Notes under the pieces: model-generated
Seen by the model: the letters and a program-made list of their open reading frames with translations, nothing else
What the model was told of the DNA's origin: nothing
Database searches by the model: none
Translations under genes and position numbers: made by a program
NCBI GenBank assembly: GCA_946413585.1
Contig: CAMKLG010000026.1
Location: 1 to 42,188 of the forward strand
From: an uncultured Bacteroidales bacterium
Lineage (GTDB): Bacteria; Bacteroidota; Bacteroidia; Bacteroidales; WCHB1-69
Direction of reading: 5' to 3'
Length of the DNA stretch: 42,188 nt
Part shown: positions 14,626 to 22,692 of the stretch, piece after piece
Numbering within the stretch: the first letter of the stretch is position 1
Layout of the letters: each line of letters starts with the position of its first letter

Positions 14626-15615
14626 TTAGTTATTCTGTATCAGTTGGAAAAGTTGATCCAAATTGGGCGTAAGGATAATTTCCGTGCGGCGGTTCTTAGC
14701 TCTTGCTTCGGGCGTATTGTTCTCATCCAAAGGAAGATACTCGCTTCTACCCGAGGCCGACAGACGTGTGGGCGCGATATTGCCGCTCTGCAGCAACGCC
14801 TTCACCACGGAAGTGGCGCGCATCACGCTCAAATCCCAGTTGTCTTTGATTTGACCACTGCCACGATAGGGCACGTTGTCGGTATGACCTTCGATGAGCA
14901 CGGAGATTTCCGGCTCATTTTCAAGTACTTTCGCCAAATTCTGGATGGCTTGCAAGCCCTGCTCGTTGATGGTCCAGCTTCCAGAGGCAAACAGCAATTT
15001 GTCGTCCATGGAGACATACACTTTGCCGTCTTTTTCATGCACGTTCAGACCGCTGCCTTCGAAACCTTTCAATGCATTGCTGACCTTCTCCTTCAGTGCC
15101 TTCACCTCAGCATCCTTCTGCGCCAAAATAGCTTGCATCTCATTGATACGCTGCTCTTTAACTGCCAACTCCGCACGAGACTTCGCCAAGGAGTCCTGTT
15201 GCGCGTAAAGCATTTTCTCCTTCACAGACATCTCATCTTTATATTTATCGAGATTGCCCAATAAGTCGTTAATAGTACTTTGGTTATTAGCGGACAAATC
15301 AGCAAAATTTTTTAACAAATCGTCATAATCCTTTTTTGCTTTTTCATACTCCCGTTCGGCACTTCTGGCTTGGCGGTAGAGTCGTAGGGTATCGGCACGC
15401 AACTGCTCAGCCTCAGCGGTTAAAGCACTCACCTGACCATTCAAGGCCTTTTTAGCATCTTGACAACTCTGATTCTCAGAGGTCATAAAGGTCAATTCAT
15501 CTTGACATCGTTGTTGCTTGAGCAAAAGCTCGTTATATTTCTGTTTAGCAACACAACCCGAAAACGTGGCGATTGCCACGACTAAAATTGTTAATTTAAC
15601 GACACTATTTTTCAT
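14626..15615 (-). CDS. OmpA-family peptidoglycan-binding lipoprotein with coiled coil
   Basis: The 329-residue product has a lipoprotein signal with lipobox TFSG-C (C21), then a long coiled coil (about 25-185, rich in Glu, Lys and Leu heptads), and an OmpA-like C-terminal domain (about 195-320). That domain has LLFASGSWTINEQGLQAI, VLIEGHTDNVPY, RATSVVKALLQSG and a terminal NRRTEIILTP, the residues that bind diaminopimelate in peptidoglycan. It should be a periplasm-facing lipoprotein linking membrane and cell wall. A TATTTTTG promoter element lies 28 nt upstream (15643-15650). The gene runs directly into mutY. Confidence 0.9.
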   Translation of the reverse strand: MKNSVVKLTILVVAIATFSGCVAKQKYNELLLKQQRCQDELTFMTSENQSCQDAKKALNGQVSALTAEAEQLRADTLRLYRQARSAEREYEKAKKDYDDLLKNFADLSANNQSTINDLLGNLDKYKDEMSVKEKMLYAQQDSLAKSRAELAVKEQRINEMQAILAQKDAEVKALKEKVSNALKGFEGSGLNVHEKDGKVYVSMDDKLLFASGSWTINEQGLQAIQNLAKVLENEPEISVLIEGHTDNVPYRGSGQIKDNWDLSVMRATSVVKALLQSGNIAPTRLSASGRSEYLPLDENNTPEARAKNRRTEIILTPNLDQLFQLIQNN

Positions 15616-15642
15616 AATTTCAAACTATTCTCGCTATTCCTG

Positions 15643-15650
15643 CAAAAATA
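15643..15650 (-). promoter_or_regulatory. -7 element of the ompA-like/mutY promoter
   Basis: Minus-strand TATTTTTG fits TAnnTTTG, 28 nt upstream of the lipoprotein ATG. It probably drives both the lipoprotein gene and mutY. Confidence 0.45.
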
Positions 15651-15714
15651 CGGTATATTTCGACCTCTTTTTTGTCGAAAACAGAAAGATATAAACAATT
15701 GATTTTGAATAAAA

Positions 15715-16317
15715 TTATAGGGCGACAACCTCCGTCATAGACACTTTTCGAAGTGCATCCGCGATACGATCGGCATCGCGCTGACGCACAGAAATAGTAT
15801 AGGTACAACGCATATCACTTTGTCGATCAAGTACTTGTATTTCAGGATCCTTGAGAATCTGCATAATGTCATTCATCTTGACATATTCGAAAACCACACG
15901 AAATTGCTCCTGAATAGTACGTTCTTCGATAACGGCCGCATCCAGAGCTTCTTTCGCAGCCACCTTGTATGCATTCTGCAATCCACTGACACCCAGTTTG
16001 ATACCACCAAAATAACGAACCACAATCACTAGTGTGTTGGTCAAATCCTTTGAAAGTAGCTGACCATAAATAGGTCGTCCAGCGGTACCTGAAGGCTCAC
16101 CATTATCGTTCAAACGATACGCATCTTTGTGAGGACCAAGGATATAGGCATAACAGTGATGCCGCGCGTCCCAATGCTTCTTTTGGATTTCCGTCAAGCG
16201 CGCTTTCACATCTTGTTCATTCTGAACAGGAAATGCGTATGCCAGAAACTTGCTACGTTTTTCGCTATAACTCCCTTCCGATGGCTTTGCTATGGTTTTA
16301 TAGGTATCTTCGAACAT
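15715..16317 (-). CDS. YigZ/IMPACT family protein
   Basis: The 200-residue protein has the UPF0029 N-terminal fold with the signature DNGEPSGTAGRPI (about 71-83), followed by TNTLVIVVRYFGGIKLGVSGL. These are the diagnostic blocks of the YigZ/IMPACT family. The C-terminal ACT-like half (about 140-195) is also present. Bacterial members are proposed to bind nucleic acid or ribosomes, and no enzymatic activity is established. It overlaps the ribD 3' end by 20 bp (16298-16317), so it is probably co-transcribed as the last gene of a DUF4340-ribD-yigZ operon. Confidence 0.92.
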   Translation of the reverse strand: MFEDTYKTIAKPSEGSYSEKRSKFLAYAFPVQNEQDVKARLTEIQKKHWDARHHCYAYILGPHKDAYRLNDNGEPSGTAGRPIYGQLLSKDLTNTLVIVVRYFGGIKLGVSGLQNAYKVAAKEALDAAVIEERTIQEQFRVVFEYVKMNDIMQILKDPEIQVLDRQSDMRCTYTISVRQRDADRIADALRKVSMTEVVAL

Positions 16318-17260
16318 ACATCAACTGATTATCGTCAATTTTCACAACTTTTTCGGGGATTTCAGGAACCTGGGGTGCTCTTAGTCCTTTTCCCCAACAT
16401 TGATTTCCGACCAAAATCCGCGCTTCATCCCACAATCCGATGTTCAAGAATCTCTCCAATATTTTCTTTCCTCCTTCAATGATAACAGACTGGATTTTAA
16501 GATTATACAGTTGCTGAATGGCCTCTCCGGCCTTCTCAGAAAGTGGTGTATAGGGCAAATCGGCTATCATATCCGTACCACGTTGCATCACAAAGCGTTG
16601 TGGGTCTTTTCCAGGATATTCTCGAGTAGTGAGTTGCGGACGGTCGTTGCGCATCGTATTATACCCCACCAAAATGGCATCCTCTTCACTGCGCCACTTG
16701 TGTGTCAATACCTTCAACGCGGGATTCGTTATCCAGTAAGAGGTTGGTTCTGAACCACTTCGGTCGATATCCATGAAACCGTCACGAGTTTGCGCCCACT
16801 TGAGGATGATATAAGGTCGATGTTGCTGATGGAAAGTGAAGAATCGTTTGTTAAGTTCCTCACAATCAGCTTTGCAGACATTCTCCACCACCTCAACACC
16901 GGCTTCACGCAATTTTTTCACCCCTGCTCCATTCACTTTGTCGTGATAGTCGATGGAACCAACCACCACTTTGGGAATTCCATAGCGGATAATCGCATCG
17001 GCGCATGGCGGTGTTTTCCCAAAATGCGAACAAGGCTCTAAATTCACATAGAGCGTGCTCTCTTTCAGCAACTCAGTGTCTTTCACAGAGTTAATCGCAT
17101 TCACTTCTGCATGCGCCTGACCACATTGATGATGATAACCTTCGCCAATAATCTTGTCATTATGCACAATCACAGCACCCACCATCGGGTTCGGACTCGT
17201 CTTGCCCAACCCCAAAGCGGCCAATTGCAGACACCGTTGCATGTAAAGTTCGTCGCTCAT
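16298..17260 (-). CDS. ribD: Bifunctional riboflavin deaminase/reductase RibD
   Basis: RibD performs two successive steps of riboflavin synthesis: deamination of the pyrimidine ring and reduction of the ribosyl chain. The deaminase domain (1-145) has the zinc site HAEVNA (H50, catalytic E52) and PCSHFGKTPPC (C77, C86). The reductase domain (about 146-320) begins PYIILKWAQTRDGFM and contains the RSEEDAILVGYNTMRNDRPQ block and IIEGGKKILERFL. At 320 residues it is shorter than E. coli RibD (367) but both domains look complete. Its start is directly after the upstream DUF4340 gene stop (0 nt). No FMN riboswitch is visible, and no other rib genes are nearby. Confidence 0.95.
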   Translation of the reverse strand: MSDELYMQRCLQLAALGLGKTSPNPMVGAVIVHNDKIIGEGYHHQCGQAHAEVNAINSVKDTELLKESTLYVNLEPCSHFGKTPPCADAIIRYGIPKVVVGSIDYHDKVNGAGVKKLREAGVEVVENVCKADCEELNKRFFTFHQQHRPYIILKWAQTRDGFMDIDRSGSEPTSYWITNPALKVLTHKWRSEEDAILVGYNTMRNDRPQLTTREYPGKDPQRFVMQRGTDMIADLPYTPLSEKAGEAIQQLYNLKIQSVIIEGGKKILERFLNIGLWDEARILVGNQCWGKGLRAPQVPEIPEKVVKIDDNQLMYVRRYL

Positions 17261-18343
17261 CTACTGCTGTTTCTTGAGGAAATAGGAAAGTGGCTGATTC
17301 TGGCGGTCGAAATGGTAATACTGACACTGTACCAGATTTTTGGTGTTGCCGTTTAACACTGCATAGAATTTGTCGCGATTGTAAGGCTCTTCATCTGCAC
17401 GTTCCATACCTCCAACAATCGCATCCAAATAGTAGGGATCCAACTCCAATTTCCGATACATATCCAACGTGGTTTTCTTTCCATCCACGTCTATTAAAGT
17501 AATGGTTTTGAAGTGGTTATACTTGATAATGGAGTCTTTGGCACCCTCAGACATATTGGAAACATAGATTTCGTAATTCTTATCGCGATATTCGGCCAAC
17601 ATATCGAGCAACTTCACGGTATCATAATCAGGAATCAACTCATTATGAACATTATAGAGACTGAAAAAGCGCGGTCCAACCTTTTCCACATAGAAGGACT
17701 CTTCGTGATTTTCAAAGTCTTCCACCTGTAACGATTGTATGCGAGTGATTTTGGTGCTGAAAAGGTCACAATTGTACCAATCGACGGGTTTGAAAGAGTA
17801 ATACGGGGTAAGAAAGCCTCGGAAACCAGGGATATAGACAATGCAGGGTTCATCAAAGCCCTCCAAAATGGCAAAATTAGCCATATTATCCATGGTGGCA
17901 GGTCCCATGTAATAAGTTTTCACATTGCGCTCTTTCTTGAAAAACGGAATACCAAAAATCGTGAATTTCGGGGCGTTTTGGTAAATTTCCACTTTGACGG
18001 CATTCACAGACATCATCTTGTTGATGTTCGACTGGGCTGTTTTGGCCACCGTCTGCTGCAAGGTGACATTATGGATGGTGGTAAGCAACTCCTCTATCTT
18101 CTGCGGCATTGCCTTGATAGAATCCTGCACGTACCAGCCATCGTCCCGACGTACCAACAGAGTGTATTCTCCATTCATGTCGGCGATGAAAACCTTGGTG
18201 ATATTGTTGGTGTCTTTCACCGCAAAAAGATCTGATTTAGGTTGATTTCCAATACGTATTACATTGGTTTTCACCAAGATAAAAAACAGGCAACCTATTA
18301 ACAACAGACAGCCAAGAATGATGACAATTGTTTTTTTCTTCAT
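17261..18343 (-). CDS. DUF4340-type membrane-anchored protein
   Basis: The 360-residue protein has one N-terminal hydrophobic anchor (about 5-25, KTIVIILGCLLLIGCLFFILV) and a large extracytoplasmic region. That region matches the DUF4340 pattern: an early DTNNITKVFIAD strand, WYVQDSIKAMPQKIEELL, then YYMGPATMDNMANFAILEG and PCIVYIPGFRG. The function of the family is not established; some members occur with ABC-type gliding or secretion loci, which are absent here. It lies directly upstream of ribD and is probably the first gene of that transcript. The start is the only Met giving the anchor. Confidence 0.8.
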   Translation of the reverse strand: MKKKTIVIILGCLLLIGCLFFILVKTNVIRIGNQPKSDLFAVKDTNNITKVFIADMNGEYTLLVRRDDGWYVQDSIKAMPQKIEELLTTIHNVTLQQTVAKTAQSNINKMMSVNAVKVEIYQNAPKFTIFGIPFFKKERNVKTYYMGPATMDNMANFAILEGFDEPCIVYIPGFRGFLTPYYSFKPVDWYNCDLFSTKITRIQSLQVEDFENHEESFYVEKVGPRFFSLYNVHNELIPDYDTVKLLDMLAEYRDKNYEIYVSNMSEGAKDSIIKYNHFKTITLIDVDGKKTTLDMYRKLELDPYYLDAIVGGMERADEEPYNRDKFYAVLNGNTKNLVQCQYYHFDRQNQPLSYFLKKQQ

Positions 18344-18361
18344 TATGGTTTTGAATTAGAG

Positions 18362-19612
18362 TTATTTATTTGCTTCTATCACTTTTTCCGCCTTGTCGAT
18401 TTCGTGTTGCAATTTTGTTGGCAGTTCACTATCCTTCATGCATTGATGGCAGCGCATGTCAAGCGTGTACATACGACCAATGCAGTAGTTGGAATGTTTG
18501 CAACCGCTCTTAGTCACCTCACCAGAGTGAAGCTTGTTCACGAAATCGGTATCGTGGACGAGCGCACGAGCCATTTGGAACGCCACGAATCCAGAGTCGA
18601 GCACCTTCTCCATATCCTCTTTGTTGACCATACCACCCACGTAAATCAGCGGCATCTTCACCGCTTGGCGGAATTTCATAGCAGTATCGTAGAAGTAGGC
18701 ATCCTTGTAGGGTACTGTGGGTATCATTATACGGCCGCCGAAGAACAGACCGAACTTCAGCCACCAGAACTTCTTGAAATCCATATAGTAAGCAAGGGTT
18801 TTCAGAGGCATAGCACCACGCATCACATGCATCGGAGCCTTGCTGACGAAACCAGCGGTGAGTACCAATGCATGTACACCTAATTTCTCCAATTCCTGCG
18901 CCACTTTAATGCATTCATCCTCCTTCATGCCGGTACGGAAACCATCGAACATGTTGGTTTTCACTACGATAGCCATATCGTCTTTGGCCTCCTCCATCAC
19001 GCGGGTAATCACACGACGCATGAAACGCATACGATTTTCGAGAGAACCGCCATACTCGTCACGACGGTGATTGGTATAGGGCGAGAGGAACTGGCTGATG
19101 AGGTAGCCATGTCCTGCGTGCACCTCAATACAATCGAAACCGGCACGACGACAAAGATCAACTGCCTTCCCGAAATCATCCACAATCTGATCAATGTCCT
19201 TGATAGTCATCTTGCGGGTGAACGTAGGCGAGTAGAGGTTGAAACGTCCCGACGGGGAGAGCGGTTTTTCGCCGCAAGTCGCGCGATGCGTCATGTTGCC
19301 ACAGTGCCCAATCTGAATGGAGGCTTTCGCGCCCTCCGCATGGATAGCATCAGTCAATTTTTTCAGTTCCGGAACAATCTCCTCGCGCAACCAAAGCTGC
19401 CCTTCGAAAGAGAGTCCGCTACGACTCACTGAGGCGTATGCTACAGTAGTCATGCCGATGCCGCCACGAGCCACCGCCGTGTGATAGTTAAACAAAGCTT
19501 CCGATGGCGCATTCTTAACCGCCATATTTTCAAAAGCAGCGGAACGTATCGTTCTGTTTCTCAATGTTATAGGCCCAATTTGACAGGGCGTGAAAATGTT
19601 GGATTCAATCAT
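18362..19612 (-). CDS. NADH:flavin oxidoreductase / Old Yellow Enzyme family
   Basis: The 416-residue protein is an FMN-binding TIM barrel. It has the N-terminal IFTPCQIGPITLRNRTIRSA, the active-site IQIGHCGN, FDCIEVHAGHGYLISQFLSPYTNHRRDEYGG-type block (split here between about 160 and 195) and GGMVNKEDMEKVLDSGFVAFQMARALVHD for FMN phosphate binding. The C-terminus has C...C pairs (KSGCKHSNYCIGRMY and DMRCHQC), in the position used by the iron-sulfur-containing members, although the FAD/NAD half of the long enzymes is absent. The substrate cannot be predicted. A G/T-rich low-complexity stretch lies upstream at 19617-19651. Confidence 0.92.
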   Translation of the reverse strand: MIESNIFTPCQIGPITLRNRTIRSAAFENMAVKNAPSEALFNYHTAVARGGIGMTTVAYASVSRSGLSFEGQLWLREEIVPELKKLTDAIHAEGAKASIQIGHCGNMTHRATCGEKPLSPSGRFNLYSPTFTRKMTIKDIDQIVDDFGKAVDLCRRAGFDCIEVHAGHGYLISQFLSPYTNHRRDEYGGSLENRMRFMRRVITRVMEEAKDDMAIVVKTNMFDGFRTGMKEDECIKVAQELEKLGVHALVLTAGFVSKAPMHVMRGAMPLKTLAYYMDFKKFWWLKFGLFFGGRIMIPTVPYKDAYFYDTAMKFRQAVKMPLIYVGGMVNKEDMEKVLDSGFVAFQMARALVHDTDFVNKLHSGEVTKSGCKHSNYCIGRMYTLDMRCHQCMKDSELPTKLQHEIDKAEKVIEANK

Positions 19613-19616
19613 TGTG

Positions 19617-19651
19617 GGTTTAAGGTTTAAGGTTTATGGTTTAGAGGTTTA
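19617..19651. repeat. G/T-rich tandem words (GGTTTAA)
   Basis: The words ggtttaaggtttaaggtttatggtttagaggttta form imperfect 7- to 8-bp repeats in the short spacer between the oxidoreductase start and the next gene. No coding content is seen. Confidence 0.6.
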
Positions 19652-19664
19652 CGTCCATCTTATT

Positions 19665-20222
19665 TCAGAACCGGTAACGAACACCAAGCGAAAAACTATA
19701 AAGATAAGAGGTATAATCTCCCTGACTTATTCCGAAGACATTAATCATTGGGCGCCAGTCAACGCTGATGTTAATCGGTGTTTTAAATTCGTATTCCAAA
19801 CCAATTTGAGCACCGATAGGAAGACCTAACTTTCTGTAGGTTACCAATTTGCCGTGTTTATCGTAATGAGGACTGTCGAAAAATTCGCCGTAGCCCCAAC
19901 TCACGCCAATGGCCGCACCAGCGTACCAATAGAAACTGGGGAGAATATCCATAATCCAATCATAAGCAAGCACCGCCTGAACGCGCCCATAGGTGTAGCG
20001 ACGGTCAGAAGAAGTACCGTCTTCATTATACATGATGCCTTTTTGGGTAATGAAAGGCGTGACTCCGGCATCAAATTCAACCATTCCGGAGTTGGAGGCA
20101 ACTGGATGCTGAAGGGAGAGCTCGAAATTATATCCAACACGGGTACCGAAGGAGTTGGATTGCGCTGTAGCGCTTATGACTGTTATGCAAATAATTGCGA
20201 TTGTGGTTAAAAGGTTTTTCAT
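19665..20222 (-). CDS. Small outer-membrane beta-barrel protein
   Basis: I choose the ATG at 20222 (MKNLLTTIAIICITVISATAQ), which gives a signal peptide, rather than 12 codons upstream. The 185-residue product consists of alternating aromatic/glycine beta strands (FGTRVGYNFELSL, AVLAYDWIMDI, AGAAIGVSWGYGEFF, GAQIGLEYEF) and ends LYSFSLGVRYRF. The C-terminal Phe is the usual outer-membrane insertion signal. It fits an eight-stranded OmpW/OmpX-size barrel. The function is unknown, and it stands alone on the minus strand. Confidence 0.85.
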   Translation of the reverse strand: MKNLLTTIAIICITVISATAQSNSFGTRVGYNFELSLQHPVASNSGMVEFDAGVTPFITQKGIMYNEDGTSSDRRYTYGRVQAVLAYDWIMDILPSFYWYAGAAIGVSWGYGEFFDSPHYDKHGKLVTYRKLGLPIGAQIGLEYEFKTPINISVDWRPMINVFGISQGDYTSYLYSFSLGVRYRF

Positions 20223-20240
20223 TTTTGGGAATTTAAAGGT

Positions 20241-20276
20241 TATAGGGTCGAGGGTCAAAGGGTTAGGGTCAGAATT
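20241..20276. repeat. GGGTCGAGGGTCAA phrase repeat
   Basis: The spacer contains tatagggtcgagggtcaa followed by agggttagggtc. Its reverse complement (TTGACCCTCGACCCT) occurs exactly at 38240-38254 in another spacer, so this is a dispersed low-complexity sequence shared by two loci. Confidence 0.7.
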
Positions 20277-21042
20277 TAAAGATTCGGAGGGCGTTTTCTG
20301 TGGTGCGCTCCATCACCTCATTCACGGGAACCTCCATAATTTCGGCAATTTTGGCTGCGATAAGCGGTATATAGCTGCTTTCGTTGGGTGTACCGCGGTG
20401 CGGGGTAGGCGCGAGATAGGGCGCATCGGTCTCCAGCACAATGTGATCCAAACCTATCTTCGGAATCAACTCCTGCAACTTGCTGTTCTTAAAGGTCACG
20501 ATACCACCGATGCCGATGACAAATCCGTGTTTCGCTGCCCATTCTGCTTCCTGAATGCCACCTGAAAAACAGTGTAAAACCCCTGACAATGAGCCAGTTT
20601 CGTATTGATTCAGAATCGGAATGGCCTCGCTGTAACCATTACGGATATGTAACGACAGCGGCAACTTGCGATCGTGAGCCCAGTCGAGCTGCCGTTTGAA
20701 CACGATCTGCTGTTCCTGCTCGAAATCGCGATCGTGGTAGTAGTCAAGACCGATTTCGCCAATACCGACGATGTTGCGGTCTTCAATATGAGTTTCCAGC
20801 TCTGCCAGTTCCTCTTCGTAGTTTTCGCGCACGTCAGAAGGGTGCAATCCTACAAGTCCGAAGATGTTATTCGGGAACATTTCCACTGCTTCGGCAATCA
20901 TCGGCGGAGTCTGCACATTCACGCAGGCGAGGAGCACCTTCTCCACATGAGCGTCCACTGCCCGCTGAATCACTTCGCGGAAGTTTTCAGGATAGTACTC
21001 GCGGTACAAATGGGCGTGGGTATCGATGTAGTAATTTGTCAT
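20269..21042 (-). CDS. TatD-family metal-dependent hydrolase (DNase)
   Basis: The protein is 257 residues from the ATG at 21042. An upstream GTG at 21069 is inside a repeat and is not needed. It shows the metal-binding DTHAHLY (H9, H11), VGIGEIGLDYYHD (Glu and Asp in the usual place), LHIRNG, GVLHCFSGG and LETDAPYLAP, the full TatD signature set. The family has 3'-5' exonuclease or deoxyribonuclease activity in several bacteria. The start is preceded by AAAGAAC and AAAGAAAA, which resemble weak Bacteroidota ribosome-binding regions. The palindromic repeat element described separately lies in its 5' region. Confidence 0.93.
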   Translation of the reverse strand: MTNYYIDTHAHLYREYYPENFREVIQRAVDAHVEKVLLACVNVQTPPMIAEAVEMFPNNIFGLVGLHPSDVRENYEEELAELETHIEDRNIVGIGEIGLDYYHDRDFEQEQQIVFKRQLDWAHDRKLPLSLHIRNGYSEAIPILNQYETGSLSGVLHCFSGGIQEAEWAAKHGFVIGIGGIVTFKNSKLQELIPKIGLDHIVLETDAPYLAPTPHRGTPNESSYIPLIAAKIAEIMEVPVNEVMERTTENALRIFKF

Positions 21043-21062
21043 TTTTCTTTGTTCTTTGTTTG

Positions 21063-21180
21063 CCCCCACACTGCGCTATCGCTTGTATGGGGTTCTTATC
21101 GCCCCCACACTGCGCTATCGCTTGTGTGGGGTTAATTGCACTTCGTGCGTTTTGCCTCTCCGAGGCTGCTTAAGGAATTG
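21063..21180 (+). repeat. Multi-hairpin palindromic intergenic element, copy 1 (duplicated first hairpin)
   Basis: Two tandem units CCCCACAC-N13-G(T/G)ATGGGG-like hairpins lie at 21063-21092 and 21102-21131; the second has a perfect 8-bp stem. These are followed by a GCAC-TTC-GTGC hairpin (21138-21148) and a GCCTC-TCC-GAGGC hairpin (21154-21166), then ctgcttaaggaattgatg. Related copies occur at 26992-27060 and 28165-28240. All three lie in the same orientation upstream of minus-strand genes. Confidence 0.8.
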
Positions 21181-21184
21181 ATGT

Positions 21185-22570
21185 TTATATACTATTATTT
21201 GAATTGTCACTGATGAAGAAAACTTGGCGTTGGGTAAAGAGGAGGATGGCGGCAAGGACGGCACCGAGGACATCAGAGATTGTCAAGGAAATCCAGACAC
21301 CGTTGAGTCCGTTCCAGCCGAGTTTCACGTAAAGCATCGGGATAAGGATACTCATCGGGACCAGGAAGATGACCTGGCGGGAAAGGCTTGTGACAATGGC
21401 CACCCACGGTTTGTCGATGGATTGGAAAAAGTTGGAGTTGACAATGGTAAAACCGATAAGCGGAAACATCACCATGCTGTAACGCAAGGCAACGCGACCC
21501 AGATCAATGAGGTGCGAGTCGGTGGTGAAGGCGCGCATCATGGTGCCCGGGATCAGGCAAGAAATCACGCTGCCCGCAAAACCAATGGCCACGCAAATTC
21601 TCATGGTTAGCCCGTAAACATGTTTGAGACGGTGTCCGTGACCCGCTCCGTAGTTGTAACCAGCGATAGGTTGCATACCCTGACAAACACCGATAATCAC
21701 GAGAACCAAGAAGTTGCCGTACGTGTTACAAATGCCGTATGCGCCCACCGCGTAATCACCACCATAGCGCAACAGCTGACTGTTAAGGATGGCGACCACC
21801 CCAGCTGCAGCCAAGTTCATAAAGAACGGGCTCAAGCCTATCATGGTGATATTCTTGAAAATATAGCCTTTCGGCTTCCATGCGTGCGCTTTGAAACGGA
21901 TGAACGACGACGGTTGCACAAAATGCAGGATAGAGACCACCGCCATGCAGAAAATGGAGATGGTGGAGGCAATCGCAGCACCTTTGATACCCATATCCAG
22001 CGCAAAGATGAAAATCGGGTCGAGAATCATATTGAGAATAGCACCGCCTGCCATAATCAGCATCGCCTTTGTGGGATAGCCCGATGCGCGAATCAAACCG
22101 GTGAGGTTGAAAGCCACAGTAATCAGGAACATGCCTGGCAGAATGTAAATCATGTACTCGCGGGCGTACGCAATCGTTTCGGGGGTTGCACCGAACATCA
22201 TCAGGATTTTATCCAAGAAAAGATAGCAAAACGTTAGAACGCAGGATCCTAATAATACTGTGAATATCAAGCTGTTGCCTAAGATATTCTCTGCCCATTC
22301 GTTGTCTTTTTTGCCCAAAACAATAGACATACGCGAAGCAGAACCCACTCCTATGAGTGCTCCAAAAGCGTGGATAATGTTCATCAATGGCATGGTGATG
22401 ACCAATCCGGCAATGGCTAACGCTCCCACACCGCGCCCAATAAAAACACGGTCAACAATGTTATATACAGAAGCAATTACCTGACTGATGACCGCCGGCA
22501 GGGCATAAACCCACAGCAAATGCCCAATATCTTTCGTTTCAAGTTCCTTTGTTCTATCTAACGTTTCCAA
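21185..22570 (-). CDS. MATE-family multidrug/toxin efflux transporter
   Basis: The 461-residue protein has twelve predicted membrane helices in two related halves. The MATE patterns appear in the first half (LPAVISQVIASVYNIVDRVFIGR near 28-50 and GSASRMSIVLGKKD near 78-91) and in the middle (ICNTYGNFLVLVIIGVCQGMQPIAGYNYGAG, about 275-305). The family couples Na+ or H+ entry to the export of cationic drugs or metabolites; the substrate is not predictable. It is divergent from the methylmalonyl-CoA mutase gene. Confidence 0.93.
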   Translation of the reverse strand: METLDRTKELETKDIGHLLWVYALPAVISQVIASVYNIVDRVFIGRGVGALAIAGLVITMPLMNIIHAFGALIGVGSASRMSIVLGKKDNEWAENILGNSLIFTVLLGSCVLTFCYLFLDKILMMFGATPETIAYAREYMIYILPGMFLITVAFNLTGLIRASGYPTKAMLIMAGGAILNMILDPIFIFALDMGIKGAAIASTISIFCMAVVSILHFVQPSSFIRFKAHAWKPKGYIFKNITMIGLSPFFMNLAAAGVVAILNSQLLRYGGDYAVGAYGICNTYGNFLVLVIIGVCQGMQPIAGYNYGAGHGHRLKHVYGLTMRICVAIGFAGSVISCLIPGTMMRAFTTDSHLIDLGRVALRYSMVMFPLIGFTIVNSNFFQSIDKPWVAIVTSLSRQVIFLVPMSILIPMLYVKLGWNGLNGVWISLTISDVLGAVLAAILLFTQRQVFFISDNSNNSI

Positions 22571-22640
22571 TATTCTATACCTTATATTTTAAGCCCGCGA
22601 AAATACACTTTTTTTGCGAAACCTAAAGCCATATTCAAGA

Positions 22641-22671
22641 TTGGCAACTATGCAAAAAAATTGTATCTTTG
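22641..22671 (+). promoter_or_regulatory. Promoter of the methylmalonyl-CoA mutase small-subunit gene
   Basis: TTGG at 22641 and TATCTTTG at 22664-22671, with 19 bp between them, fit the Bacteroidota -33/-7 pattern (TTTG, TAnnTTTG) closely. The start codon is at 22693, so the leader is short, about 15 nt. Confidence 0.7.
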
Positions 22672-22692
22672 CCGCCTTAATATAAAAGGAAT

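Noticed and set aside
16298-17260. An FMN riboswitch upstream of ribD
   Set aside because: ribD begins directly after the DUF4340 gene with no leader that could hold a riboswitch, and none was seen upstream of that gene either.
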